Both the position numbers and the translations under genes were made by a program. DNA of 14,692 nt from Helicobacter sp. (GTDB lineage: Bacteria; Campylobacterota; Campylobacteria; Campylobacterales; Helicobacteraceae), in NCBI GenBank assembly GCA_029264655.1, contig JARHZY010000118.1, positions 1 to 14,692 of the forward strand, given 5' to 3'. A model generated the notes under the pieces. The model was not told the DNA's origin. It did not search any database and saw nothing but the letters and a program-made list of their open reading frames with translations. Every line of letters begins with the position of its first letter. Positions within the stretch are counted from its first letter, which is position 1. Shown here piece by piece: positions 1 through 8,663 of the stretch.

Positions 1-207
1 TTTATAAAATACACTTAAAATACTCTCATAAGTAAAGCTTAGCGTATAAATCGCTAAGTCAAATATATTTGTATATTGAGTAAAGCCAAGCATAAGCCCA
101 GCGATTAATATGCCTATGAGTAAAGATATAATGATTCTTTTAGTGATAAAAACAAGCATAATGACGCATAATGGAGCAACTAAGCTCAATGCTGAATCTG
201 CATACAT
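1..207 (-). CDS. NhaC-type Na+/H+ antiporter family protein, N-terminal part
   Basis: Reading leftward from an ATG at 207, 69 codons stay open to the window edge, so this is the N-terminus of a gene that continues outside. An AAAGGGA ribosome-binding site lies 4-5 nt upstream. The product starts MYADSALSLVAPLCVIML and shows two hydrophobic segments (about residues 6-21 and 25-42) separated by the basic TKR. This short N-terminus followed by closely packed helices resembles the NhaC/ion-transporter superfamily antiporters of Helicobacter and Campylobacter, which exchange Na+ for H+ across the inner membrane. That assignment rests on remembered similarity of the first 40 residues only, so the family is moderately sure and the substrate is inferred. 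It has its own promoter and is not clearly part of the engB operon. Confidence 0.6.
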   Translation of the reverse strand, partial: MYADSALSLVAPLCVIMLVFITKRIIISLLIGILIAGLMLGFTQYTNIFDLAIYTLSFTYESILSVFYK

Positions 208-237
208 AAAATCCCTTTAATATTAGTTTGTTTTGCT

Positions 238-243
238 ATTATA
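238..243 (-). promoter_or_regulatory. Putative -10 box for the NhaC-type gene
   Basis: On the minus strand a perfect TATAAT lies about 30 nt upstream of the ATG at 207, giving a predicted 5' leader of roughly 24 nt that contains the AAAGGGA ribosome-binding site. No convincing -35 is present, as is usual for sigma-70 promoters in this group. An inverted repeat sits where a -35 would fall. Confidence 0.5.
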
Positions 244-260
244 TTTCTTTTATATTATTT

Positions 261-276
261 TATCTAAAATTAGATA
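261..276. repeat. Inverted repeat TATCTAA-AA-TTAGATA, operator-like
   Basis: Perfect 7-bp arms are separated by 2 bp, centred about 28 bp upstream of the -10 box at 238-243. This is the position where a DNA-binding regulator would touch the -35 region of the NhaC-type gene. Arms with similar half-sites recur at 8475-8495 and 10320-10337. A regulatory role is inferred. Confidence 0.4.
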
Positions 277-415
277 AATAGTGATTATTTGTAACTTTTG
301 TCTTATTGAGAATATATAACTAAGAAATGGTGCTGTATATTGTGTAGCTATTATTTCGTTATTTGATAGAAAAATATGCTAGATTATATTTATTATGTTT
401 CTATGAGATATGGAT

Positions 416-1090
416 TTATTGTATTTGCCAATCAAGACTTGCTTGTAAAATAGCATGGTAGAGGTATTGCACGCTTTGTGTCGTTTTCTTTAATGTTGAT
501 ATAGTGAGTTTATGTTGTGCTTTGAGTTTGTGCAATTCATTTTTATTGAGTTTATCATCTTTTGTATAAATCTGTAGAATCTTGCAATCTTTACGCGATT
601 CTAGAATTGTTTGTAAAAAATTTGCAATATCTGAATCTATAGCTAAATCTCTATGACGTGAGTCAATAAGATGGCAAAAGAGTTTTATGCTTTGTCGTTT
701 ATAGATAAAGTCTGTTAAATTTTTATCCCAAATCTTTTTTGTATCTTTACTCACTTTTGCATAACCAAAACCGGGAAAATCAATAATTACAAGTGGAATA
801 CGCATAGATTCTGTAAGTATGTGGTTAGCAGTATTATGGGATTTTTCATTTTGTTCTTTTGTGGGGCATAGTTCCCAAGTTGTGCTAAATAAATTAATAA
901 GCTTTGTTTTGCCCGGTGTGCTTGAGCTTTTTGCAAGTTTGTGGTTTAGTAAAAGATTAATAATGGAGCTTTTACCTACATTACTGCGTCCAAGCACAGC
1001 AATTTCTGTGCAATGTGGTGCAGGGCAATCTTGAATCTTTTGTGCGGATTGTATAAAGTGAGATTGCAATACTTTAATTTGTGTTGGCAT
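416..1090 (-). CDS. engB: Ribosome biogenesis GTP-binding protein EngB/YsxC (YihA)
   Basis: EngB is an essential TRAFAC-class GTPase that acts in the cytoplasm in late assembly of the large ribosomal subunit. The 224-residue product carries the G motifs in order: G1 GRSNVGKS at about 34-41, the switch I TPGKT at 58-62, G3 DFPGFGYAKV near 104-113, G4 TKDDKL at about 176-181, and a G5-like STLKK near 198. The start is placed at ATG 1090, not at a GTG at 1096, because GGAG lies 5 nt before the ATG and would overlap the GTG. About 20-25 polar residues (around 70-97) are inserted between switch I and the DFPG strand compared with my memory of E. coli EngB. It is the last gene of the addA-nhaA-engB operon, 17 nt after the nhaA stop. 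Confidence 0.95.
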   Translation of the reverse strand: MPTQIKVLQSHFIQSAQKIQDCPAPHCTEIAVLGRSNVGKSSIINLLLNHKLAKSSSTPGKTKLINLFSTTWELCPTKEQNEKSHNTANHILTESMRIPLVIIDFPGFGYAKVSKDTKKIWDKNLTDFIYKRQSIKLFCHLIDSRHRDLAIDSDIANFLQTILESRKDCKILQIYTKDDKLNKNELHKLKAQHKLTISTLKKTTQSVQYLYHAILQASLDWQIQ

Positions 1091-1107
1091 TAGCACTCCA
1101 AATATAT

Positions 1108-2613
1108 TTAATCTTCTATGCGAATATTATTATCTATAGATTCTGTAGTATTATAATAAAGACTTGTCGTACCAATAATAGCTGCAAGCGAAGAGGCAAT
1201 TAATACAGAAATTTTTGCTAAATCTATAGCAGTATTTGTAGTATATGCTAAATTAGCGACAAACATAGACATAGTAAAACCAATACCAGCCAAACAACCT
1301 ACAGAAAAAATCTGCATATTTGTTAGCCCCTCTGGTCGTTGAGCTAGATGTATTTTTTCACTCAACAATGTAAAGCCAAGTATGCCAAGTGGCTTGCCGA
1401 CTACTAAACCAAGAATAATACCCCATAAGATTCCATCAATATGAAAATCAAGACTCGCATCAATAGTAACACCTGCATTTGAGAAAGCAAATAAAGGCAC
1501 GATAAAATAAGCATTTAAAGGTTGCAAAATATATTCAATACGCACGAGTGGATTTTGTGCATATTTTGAATATTTCGCAATAGTGTCAAGTATCTCTACG
1601 CGTTCATGTTCTGCATGCATATCAACTTCTCTTTCCATATCACTTTTTGGGCTCATAAATTTTTTAATATTTTGATAAGAGCTTACAAAGAAATCTTTAA
1701 AGCCATAGAGAATTGCACCAAGTTTGTTTGTCTCTTCTGTGTGGATTGGCTCAAATGTAGTAAAATCTGTCCTTGTTTTAAAATATAATGTATTATATGC
1801 TTCTTTTAAACCAAGATAACCATGTTGTGATATTTGAGATTTTCCCGGTATGGTAAAGGCAAGCAACACAGCTCCAACTGTTGCATGCACGCCACTTAAA
1901 AAAATGCAAATCCATAATAAAAAACCAATAGCAAAATATAATGATAAGTATTTAATATCTAGGTAATTAAAGGTGATTAAAATTATAAGCAATGCTATTG
2001 CGATATAAATATAAATCCAATCAATTTGGTTTGTATAAAAAATTGCAATTACACTAATTGCTCCTAAATCATCAGCAACTGCCAATGTTACAAGAAAGAT
2101 TTTAATCACATTTGGAATCCTTTTGCTAAGTAACAAAATAACTCCAAGTGCAAATGCAGTATCTGTGCTCATGGCAACACCAAAGCCATTGGCACTTGGA
2201 GTGCCATTATTCAAGAAAATATAAATTGCACTAGGTATAACTAAACCACCAATTGCACCAAATACAGAAAAGCTTACCGCTCTAAATCCCGCTAATTCTC
2301 CATAAAGCACTTCGCGTTTCATCTCTAATCCTACCATGAGAAAGAAAAAAGACATAAGCACATCATTAATAAAATGTAAAATACTAATATGAATAATGCG
2401 TGTGCCACCAATATGAAAATCCAAATACATAGCAAAAAATTCACTATAAAAGATACCAATATTGGTATTTGCAATAAGCATTGCAATAGCAACGCAAAAG
2501 AAGAGTAAAACACCACCAAATGATTCATGTGTAATAAAGTTTTTTAGTGTATTATTTGTATGCCTACTTCTATTATTTTTATCTATTTGTTTGTTGTTAT
2601 GCTCTAATCCCAT
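1108..2613 (-). CDS. nhaA: Na+/H+ antiporter NhaA with enlarged TM8-TM9 loop
   Basis: NhaA is an inner-membrane electrogenic antiporter that expels Na+ in exchange for protons in pH and salt homeostasis. The 501-residue product has about twelve hydrophobic segments. Ion-binding residues are all visible: Asp151 in STDTAFALGV (E. coli Asp133), the pair Asp181-Asp182 in AVADDLGAI (E. coli 163/164) and Lys407 in KPLGILGF (E. coli Lys300). The GIGFTMSMFVANLAY helix is at 443-457. It is longer than the ~390-residue E. coli protein because of about 80 extra mostly charged residues between FTIPGK (253-258) and RIEYILQP (358-365). From memory, H. pylori NhaA also has an enlarged loop here. The ATG at 2613 follows an AAGG that overlaps the addA stop, suggesting translational coupling. 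From memory, nhaA also neighbours addA in H. pylori. Confidence 0.95.
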   Translation of the reverse strand: MGLEHNNKQIDKNNRSRHTNNTLKNFITHESFGGVLLFFCVAIAMLIANTNIGIFYSEFFAMYLDFHIGGTRIIHISILHFINDVLMSFFFLMVGLEMKREVLYGELAGFRAVSFSVFGAIGGLVIPSAIYIFLNNGTPSANGFGVAMSTDTAFALGVILLLSKRIPNVIKIFLVTLAVADDLGAISVIAIFYTNQIDWIYIYIAIALLIILITFNYLDIKYLSLYFAIGFLLWICIFLSGVHATVGAVLLAFTIPGKSQISQHGYLGLKEAYNTLYFKTRTDFTTFEPIHTEETNKLGAILYGFKDFFVSSYQNIKKFMSPKSDMEREVDMHAEHERVEILDTIAKYSKYAQNPLVRIEYILQPLNAYFIVPLFAFSNAGVTIDASLDFHIDGILWGIILGLVVGKPLGILGFTLLSEKIHLAQRPEGLTNMQIFSVGCLAGIGFTMSMFVANLAYTTNTAIDLAKISVLIASSLAAIIGTTSLYYNTTESIDNNIRIED

Positions 2614-2624
2614 CTATTGTTGCC

Positions 2625-5600
2625 TTAAGAGATATGTAATGTAACTTCTTTTACTACAATGTTGTCTTGTAAATAGACAAGATAGCCTTGTATCTGTTTT
2701 GTCGTTTGTAAGATAGTGGCAATAGATTCCATGTAGGATTGTAGTTGGGCTGTATGCTCTTGTAATAACGCTTCACTAACTTCTTGACTACTTTTAAATT
2801 CGATAACAGAAAATCTATCATGATGTTGCACAATGGCATCTAGTCTTTTTATGTTGTTTTCTTTTAGAAAAGATATTTCGCATTTTATCGTATTTTCATG
2901 AGAACATAGTAATTTTTCTAATTGCGAATAGAATATATTCTCTGCTCTTTGTAAAATCTGTGCAATATGTGTATCATGCAGATAGAATCCATAAGTAGCA
3001 TGCAACATTGCTTGTGGTTTTTTAATGCCATAGCCAAGCATAAGCTCAAGGCAGTAATGTAAGCCTAAGCCTATCATTTTCTTATGATGCATAGCGATAT
3101 TGTGGTGGTAAAATGATGGTGTATCTTCTTGTAAAAATTCTTCTTGTTTTCCTTTTATAATAGGCAATGCATTAATAATAATTGGATTATGGTTGTATAT
3201 TTGTGTATTTTGCGTATTTATTGGTGTTATAGGGATACCATAATCTTCTTGCATTTGTAATTTAAGTGTTTGTGCTATACTGCTTTGTGCATGTGCAAAG
3301 ATATAAAGCCCAATTTTTGCACGCGTGCATGCTACATAGAGATTATTGTGTTCTTGCTGTATGTTTTCAAGATACTTTTTTTGTATGAGTTGTTGCAATG
3401 TATTGTCTTGATAGTGTTTTGTTTGGGATTTTGTCGTATCAATGCGTATATGCTGTAAAAAAATATCATTGTAATCATAGAATATTTTATCTGTTGTATT
3501 GTGGTTCTGTATCTCATAATCTAAATAAATAACATGTTGGAAACCAAGTCCTTTTGAGCCATGCACACTCATTGCATGAATAGCTTCTTCTTGCATAACA
3601 ATAGAATCTTTATCGGCTATAAAAAGAAAAAGTTCATCAATTGTTTTTATTTGGATATTTTGGCTTGCAATTTCAAGAAGTTCCATGCAGTCTTGATTAT
3701 AGAGGCGGCAAGATTCTATGACGCTTTTTATTGTTTGTGCAAGTGATTGCTTTTTTGGGATATAGATATATTGGTTATCAAAATAACTTTTTCCAAGTAA
3801 TTTATTTAATTTCTTTTGTGCAAATTTATAGTGATTGCGTGCTGTTTTAAGTGCTGTTTGCAATGATTCTATATAAGAATCTTGTGTAGATAATGACGTA
3901 GTGTATTCTTGTGATTGTATGGTAACATAATGGGTTAAATCTCTATTTTGTTCTGTATCTTGTGGTTGTGTATTCTGTGCCAAAGCTATTTCTAATGTAT
4001 CAATTTGTTCTCTATAATAATGTGTTTTAAAAGCATAAAAAATTGCTTGGATACTAGGCTGATGGATAAGTTTGCCATTTTTATCAAGATTAAAGAGTAT
4101 AGGGCTTTTTTGCTCTTTTACAAAAAGTGCAAATGTGTGGAGTGTATCGCGTTTGCGTGCAAGAATAGCAATCTCTTTTTTTGGCACATGTGATTCTATG
4201 AGTGTGGTAATTTGTGCTAATGCATCTACAAAAATTGCATGCATTGCAAGTGTTTGGTCTTCATCATCAAAAAGCCTTACACAAACAACACCTTCTGTAT
4301 CTTGTGCTTGTTCGCTATAAAGTTGTTGTATATAATGCTCGCCATAAAGTAAGCTAAACTTATCATTAATAAAGTCAATAATTGCCTTTTTACTGCGGTA
4401 ATTATGTTGCAAGCTTTGTTGCTGTATGGAATCTAAAGTGCGTGTTGTTTCAAATACACAAGGATTTGCACCACGAAAAGCATAGAGACTTTGCTTTGAA
4501 TCGCCAACAAAAAAGAGACTTTTGGAATCTTTTGTCCCGCTTCCTGCTAAGATTTCTTGAAAAATTGGCAAAAAGATTCTATATTGTATAATGCTTGTAT
4601 CTTGATATTCATCAAATAAAATATGGCTTATTGTGGAATCTAGGCGGAAATAAAAATAATCACTTTGAAATTGTGTATTATGTTGTAATGTGTCGGTAGT
4701 AATAGCAAAAACCTTGTGTGCTACAGATTGAAAGCTTAAAATATTGCATTTACTCTCTATCTCTGCCACACTTTGCGTATATATATCCATAAGCAAATAC
4801 AGATAAGAGAGTAAAGCATTTTCAAGGCACATAAAGTAAAGTATGCCAAGATTATGTATATGTGTGCATATATCTGTGATTTCTTGTTGTATATGTATAT
4901 TTGGTTTAATATCTTGTTTTATGTAGTTATGCTCTTTCTTTATAATGAGTGTATGTGTTAAAATATCTTCAACTTGCTTGCTTGCTAGTTTTTCACAGAT
5001 TGCTTGCACGCGTTTTTTTGGTGTTTCTTGTGGAATAAGGCATGCCAAAAAATCACTTAAATACTCTGCATATAAAGTAATTTGCGTGGCAATATATGTA
5101 GGGTCTAGCTGTGTTTCTTGTGTTTGTATAATCGAATCAAGATAATTTAAAATATCATAATATGGCGTTGGTTTTTTGAGATTATTATGTTGGTTTGCTG
5201 TATGTGTTTCATGTGTATTGTAATTTTGTTGTATTAAGGTTGCAACAAAATCTCTTACTCTTTGTAATGTATAATGGGGTTGCATTGCAGTAAGAAATCC
5301 ATTTGTTTCTTGAAATTCTATTGATTTGTCATATAATGTTGCAAGTAGATTTTTCAAGGTTAATGTGTTGTTATAGTGAGATTCGATATTTAGATTTAAA
5401 TCTCGTATTAATGTATGTAGAATGTTGCATAAATTTGGATTTTTATATATTTTTGCTAAAAAGCATTCAAAAATATCATCATAGAGTTGTTTTTCTTGTA
5501 AATCAAAATCTCTGCGTATGCCAATAAAAAAGGCAAATTTACGCAAAATTGCTGTAAAAAAAGAATCAATTGTGCTAATTTTTTTATCAGCTTGCAAAAA

Positions 5601-5960
5601 TTGTCTATATACCTGTGTTGTTTTGTATTCTATAATGCTTTGGCTGATATTATATTCTTGTAATGCTGTAATAATATTATGTCTCATTTGGAGCAAATGG
5701 GTGTAATGTTTAGAGTTTGTATCATAAAGTTGTGCTGCTTCATATTGTTTGCTATCTTGTGTAATATAAAGTAAAAAAAGATTCTGTGTGATACGTTCTT
5801 TCATTTCATTGGCAGCTTTTTTTGTAAAGGTAAGTGTTAGGATTTCATGGGCTTGCACATCTTGAAAGAGTAGGGCGATATAACGAATGCAAAGTGCAAA
5901 TGTTTTGCCACTTCCAGCTGACGCATTTAAAAAAATATGATTTGTATTGAGTTTTTGCAT
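2625..5960 (-). CDS. addA: AddA-type RecB-like helicase-nuclease
   Basis: This is the UvrD/RecB-family subunit of the AddAB complex, which unwinds and trims double-strand DNA ends and loads RecA. The 1,111-residue product has every superfamily 1A helicase motif: Walker A ASAGSGKT at 13-20, Ia LTFTKKAANEMKERI near 42-56, II DEYQDT at 450-455, III GDSKQSLYAFRGA from 486, IV HNYRSKK near 519-525, V SVHGSKGLGF near 798-807 and VI VACTRAK near 876-882. A C-terminal RecB-family nuclease domain follows: GLGLHYCLE at 964-972 with the metal-binding His, RLDAI with Asp1041, an E-x-K pair (Glu1054, Lys1056; often Asp in this family) and QLQSY at 1072-1076. The start is ATG 5960 with AAAGG 6-7 nt upstream. 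A TTG at 6008 lacks such a site and lies upstream of the promoter. The partner addB is not in the window. Confidence 0.93.
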   Translation of the reverse strand: MQKLNTNHIFLNASAGSGKTFALCIRYIALLFQDVQAHEILTLTFTKKAANEMKERITQNLFLLYITQDSKQYEAAQLYDTNSKHYTHLLQMRHNIITALQEYNISQSIIEYKTTQVYRQFLQADKKISTIDSFFTAILRKFAFFIGIRRDFDLQEKQLYDDIFECFLAKIYKNPNLCNILHTLIRDLNLNIESHYNNTLTLKNLLATLYDKSIEFQETNGFLTAMQPHYTLQRVRDFVATLIQQNYNTHETHTANQHNNLKKPTPYYDILNYLDSIIQTQETQLDPTYIATQITLYAEYLSDFLACLIPQETPKKRVQAICEKLASKQVEDILTHTLIIKKEHNYIKQDIKPNIHIQQEITDICTHIHNLGILYFMCLENALLSYLYLLMDIYTQSVAEIESKCNILSFQSVAHKVFAITTDTLQHNTQFQSDYFYFRLDSTISHILFDEYQDTSIIQYRIFLPIFQEILAGSGTKDSKSLFFVGDSKQSLYAFRGANPCVFETTRTLDSIQQQSLQHNYRSKKAIIDFINDKFSLLYGEHYIQQLYSEQAQDTEGVVCVRLFDDEDQTLAMHAIFVDALAQITTLIESHVPKKEIAILARKRDTLHTFALFVKEQKSPILFNLDKNGKLIHQPSIQAIFYAFKTHYYREQIDTLEIALAQNTQPQDTEQNRDLTHYVTIQSQEYTTSLSTQDSYIESLQTALKTARNHYKFAQKKLNKLLGKSYFDNQYIYIPKKQSLAQTIKSVIESCRLYNQDCMELLEIASQNIQIKTIDELFLFIADKDSIVMQEEAIHAMSVHGSKGLGFQHVIYLDYEIQNHNTTDKIFYDYNDIFLQHIRIDTTKSQTKHYQDNTLQQLIQKKYLENIQQEHNNLYVACTRAKIGLYIFAHAQSSIAQTLKLQMQEDYGIPITPINTQNTQIYNHNPIIINALPIIKGKQEEFLQEDTPSFYHHNIAMHHKKMIGLGLHYCLELMLGYGIKKPQAMLHATYGFYLHDTHIAQILQRAENIFYSQLEKLLCSHENTIKCEISFLKENNIKRLDAIVQHHDRFSVIEFKSSQEVSEALLQEHTAQLQSYMESIATILQTTKQIQGYLVYLQDNIVVKEVTLHIS

Positions 5961-5979
5961 GGTTTGCCTTTTTTGTATA

Positions 5980-5985
5980 ATTTTA
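5980..5985 (-). promoter_or_regulatory. addA: Putative -10 box of the addA-nhaA-engB operon
   Basis: The minus strand reads TTTTTGCTAAAAT, matching the group's extended -10 pattern, with TAAAAT as the box. The predicted leader before the addA ATG at 5960 is only about 13 nt and holds the AAAGG ribosome-binding site. Confidence 0.55.
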
Positions 5986-5997
5986 GCAAAAATACTA

Positions 5998-6014
5998 ATA
6001 AAATTCAATTTTAT
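5998..6014. promoter_or_regulatory. Perfect palindrome between divergent promoters, operator candidate
   Basis: Arms ATAAAATT (5998-6005) and AATTTTAT (6007-6014) flank a single C at 6006. The site lies in the -35 region of the addA promoter and about 32 bp upstream of the -10 box of the outer membrane protein gene. A dimeric repressor or activator bound here could affect both. The A/T-rich palindromic form is compatible with a Fur-family site, but this is only a guess. Confidence 0.4.
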
Positions 6015-6037
6015 GGTAATTTTGGAGTGATTTTTGC

Positions 6038-6043
6038 TAGAAT
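6038..6043 (+). promoter_or_regulatory. Putative -10 box of the outer membrane protein gene
   Basis: TTTTTGCTAGAAT ends in the -10 box TAGAAT. The same 11-nt string TTTGCTAGAAT precedes the sodium symporter gene at 8749-8759. The predicted leader is about 45 nt, ending with the TAGG site upstream of ATG 6096. Confidence 0.6.
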
Positions 6044-6095
6044 TGCCATTATTACTTCCAAAATATTTTTTGGATTTTAATGAGTAGGTATTGCA

Positions 6096-7337
6096 ATGAA
6101 AAAAAGAAGTTATCTGTGCTGTGCATTATTCCCATTTTTGCTTAATGCAGCAGCCCCCAAACCTTATGAATCAAATGCAAATAATATTGTTGAAGCATTA
6201 TGGCATAATGCAACACATGAAGTTTCTGCGTCTCTTTTTCACCAGCAGGCATTTGGCGATGAAATTACATTTATGGACGCTACTTTTTTGGGCTATTATG
6301 CAACAGGGCGGTATAATGGACTAAAAGCAGCAGCAGGTGTATTGCTTGCCGCACCAATATTGGACTTTAGTCATGGGCATCATGAAACCTATAATGACGC
6401 AAAACAAATTTTTCTTTTTAATACTGCTTATGCAGATTATCTTAATCCAAGACTAGGAATCCATGCGGTAGCAGGACGTTATAAAGCAGATTCAGAATGG
6501 AATACTTACTATTCACAAGGTTTTCAAGTGCAATATAATGCATTATCGCATGTTGGATTAGAGTTTTTAGCATCGTATGGAAGTGCTATGGTTACAAATG
6601 AATATGTAACTCCTTTCCGCACAGATTTAAGTAGCTTTGGGACATATTTATTTAGTGCAGATTTTGAGTTGCCAATGCATATAAGATTACAACCTTATGC
6701 ATATGTAACAGGGTTTTTCACAGCCTTTGGCGTAAAAGCAGTTATGGCATATTATCTAACACATGATATAAAAATGGAAACAAAACTCCATGTAGCAGGT
6801 TATAGCAAGTATTACCAACATACTTTTCCTGCTTATGTAAATCATAAGTTTGAGCTTGCTGCACATGCAGGCAGTGCAAATACTGATATGGCTGGGCTTG
6901 CATGGCTTGAACAAAAAGTAAAATTTTATGATTTATTAGAGGCAAAGGTTGGGCTCATAGGTGTTACACCAAGTGGTGCAGAACTTATTGATTATTATGG
7001 GCAGGCAACACCATTTAAATATACGGTTGGTATGTTTTGGGCTGGGGCTCTTACGACATATGGAAGTGTTGGATTCCATTGGGATAATTTTTTGGAGATA
7101 AAGGCTAGTGTGCGTGGAAGTTTTTTACCAACAGGCAATATAACAAGTTTTGAAATAAAAGGTGAAACAGAATTTCCAATATGGAGACAAAGAAACCGCT
7201 ATGGACAGCTAAAAACATATATGAAAGGTAAGGTTGGGCTTAATTTTACAGGTGTTTATAATAATACACCTGCAATTAATTTCTATGGTGGCAATCATTA
7301 CACGCTTATACGCGGTTATTTTAGGGTTTCAATTTAA
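6096..7337 (+). CDS. Outer membrane beta-barrel protein, probably Helicobacter Hof family
   Basis: The 413-residue product begins with a Sec signal peptide, MKKRSYLCCALFPFLLNAAA, with probable cleavage near residue 20. The rest has no long hydrophobic helix. It shows short alternating strands rich in Tyr, Phe, Gly and Ala, many aromatic girdle positions, and ends in YTLIRGYFRVSI, a strand of the type recognised by the BAM machinery. Length, composition and the HVGLEFLASYGSAM and GVKAVMAYYLTH segments fit the Hof-type outer membrane family (Pfam HP_OMP_2) of Helicobacter, but this comes from remembered similarity. Such proteins are thought to be porins or adhesins; no substrate can be read from the sequence. 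A TAGG site lies 7 nt before the ATG. The gene appears monocistronic, transcribed away from addA, with a 1.46-kb empty stretch after it. Confidence 0.7.
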   Translation: MKKRSYLCCALFPFLLNAAAPKPYESNANNIVEALWHNATHEVSASLFHQQAFGDEITFMDATFLGYYATGRYNGLKAAAGVLLAAPILDFSHGHHETYNDAKQIFLFNTAYADYLNPRLGIHAVAGRYKADSEWNTYYSQGFQVQYNALSHVGLEFLASYGSAMVTNEYVTPFRTDLSSFGTYLFSADFELPMHIRLQPYAYVTGFFTAFGVKAVMAYYLTHDIKMETKLHVAGYSKYYQHTFPAYVNHKFELAAHAGSANTDMAGLAWLEQKVKFYDLLEAKVGLIGVTPSGAELIDYYGQATPFKYTVGMFWAGALTTYGSVGFHWDNFLEIKASVRGSFLPTGNITSFEIKGETEFPIWRQRNRYGQLKTYMKGKVGLNFTGVYNNTPAINFYGGNHYTLIRGYFRVSI

Positions 7338-8045
7338 TGTAATATCCATATCTATTATGTTGCAAAAATTTATTTATAGAAAAAGCAAAAAACCACATAT
7401 TGCAATACTATTAAGTTTTAATGCTTGATTTTATTTTTGTATAGAATCTGAATTATATTGCTTAATATTTATTAGCTTTATGTATAAATGAGAGTTTAAG
7501 GAAATTTCAAAAATCATAGTGTAAAATTGTGTGGTGGCTTTAGTAGTATGCTGTTTTCATTATTGTATGCTTTTTGATTTATTTGGTGCATTGTTCTTAT
7601 GTATCGCAAAGCATATAATATTAATGCATTTTTGCCTATTCTTATGTGTAGCATATAAGTAAGATGTAAGTTTATTGTTTTATTTTTTGTATATTTGGCT
7701 TTATATTATTGCTAATAGTGCATGTTTGTATGTTAATTTTTGTGTATAAAGCAGTAAATAACTAAGTAATTGTGATTTTTGAGAGAATGCAGAATAATGC
7801 AAAATAAGCATAAACTTTAAATCATAATATAAATATATTTTAAGAATTTTGCGTATTCTATTAATATCAAATAAGCATAGCTATAAATATAATGAAAATA
7901 AATCTTTTGCCTATCTGCAAATAAACTAGAAAGCTTAAAAAATATTATATAATCATATTTATAGTTATAAAAATCTTACATATATTTTATCTTTACAAAA
8001 GATATAAAGTTTTCGTATTTGGTGGCATTTCATGGTAGTAATGCT

Positions 8046-8061
8046 ATTTGTAATTACAAAT
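8046..8061. repeat. Perfect 16-bp palindrome ATTTGTAATTACAAAT
   Basis: An uninterrupted palindrome centred between 8053 and 8054, longer than most regulator half-site pairs and containing a TGTAATTACA core. It is over 700 bp from the next start codon, so a direct operator role for the symporter is uncertain. Confidence 0.5.
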
Positions 8062-8159
8062 TATACTAGTCTTTATTGTTTGTTTTTTTTATATTCAAAG
8101 AGATTCTATAGCATAAGAAACATAAATAAGAACAGAATATTCTATAAAATAAAGATTGC

Positions 8160-8198
8160 AAAATACCAAATTTAGAAAATCCTTATTTATGGTATTTT
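8160..8198 (+). terminator. Weak hairpin with T-rich tail, possible terminator
   Basis: Arms AAAATACC-AAAT (8160-8171) and ATTT-AT-GGTATTTT (8186-8198) can pair with a 2-nt bulge, and the 3' arm runs straight into TTTTTCTCTTT. The stem is almost all A-U pairs, so stability is low. The only upstream plus-strand gene ends more than 800 bp earlier. It could end a transcript arising within the gap. Confidence 0.25.
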
Positions 8199-8474
8199 TC
8201 TCTTTCTTAAAATAGATAATAGACTTACTGCTATATCTTTAAGTAGATAATATTGTGTGGATTAGAAAATATCCTAAAATATTCATTTAACTAAAGAATG
8301 ATATTGCAATATAACCAACAATAAAGCAAAAATATAATAAACCATTATCACACATTGTATTAAATGGATTAGAGAGCAAAGTAGGGAAATATCTACAAAT
8401 TTGAAAAATGTATTTCATAAATCAAGCATGATAAAAAATGTTGTGCTACAGATAAAATTGCCAAATTTAGGATA

Positions 8475-8495
8475 TATCTATAAAAAATATAGATA
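8475..8495. repeat. Inverted repeat, TATCTATA / TATAGATA around five A
   Basis: Perfect 8-bp arms at 8475-8482 and 8488-8495 with an AAAAA spacer. The arms share the TATCTA/TAGATA core with the inverted repeat at 261-276. Confidence 0.45.
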
Positions 8496-8663
8496 AAATT
8501 TAAATAATTTAGTTATGTTTTTGCAGTTTATTTTATGAGATAAATATTTAGATAAATTGCTAGATGAAGTTTCACTGCCTAACACATTAATGATATAGAG
8601 CGATATAACTAAGATTTTGTTTCTTATGAAAACATAACAAGATTGTATTTTTTTCAAGAGTAG

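Noticed and set aside
5961..6008. Upstream TTG start for addA adding 16 residues
   Set aside because: It would place the start upstream of the likely -10 box; ATG 5960 has AAAGG at proper spacing and puts Walker A at the usual distance from the N-terminus.
7500..7658. Possible membrane protein remnant with an internal TGA
   Set aside because: Another frame of the same stretch is also open and hydrophobic, as expected from T-rich DNA; no start, ribosome-binding site or recognised family.
8083..8090. T8 homopolymer as a phase-variation tract
   Set aside because: It lies in no gene and far from any promoter; short T-runs are common in this AT-rich DNA.
8134..8143. Palindrome AGAATATTCT
   Set aside because: Ten bases of mostly A/T, expected by chance in this region.
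8341..8493. 51-codon open frame on the plus strand
   Set aside because: No start codon or ribosome-binding site near its beginning and no recognised similarity; such lengths arise by chance.
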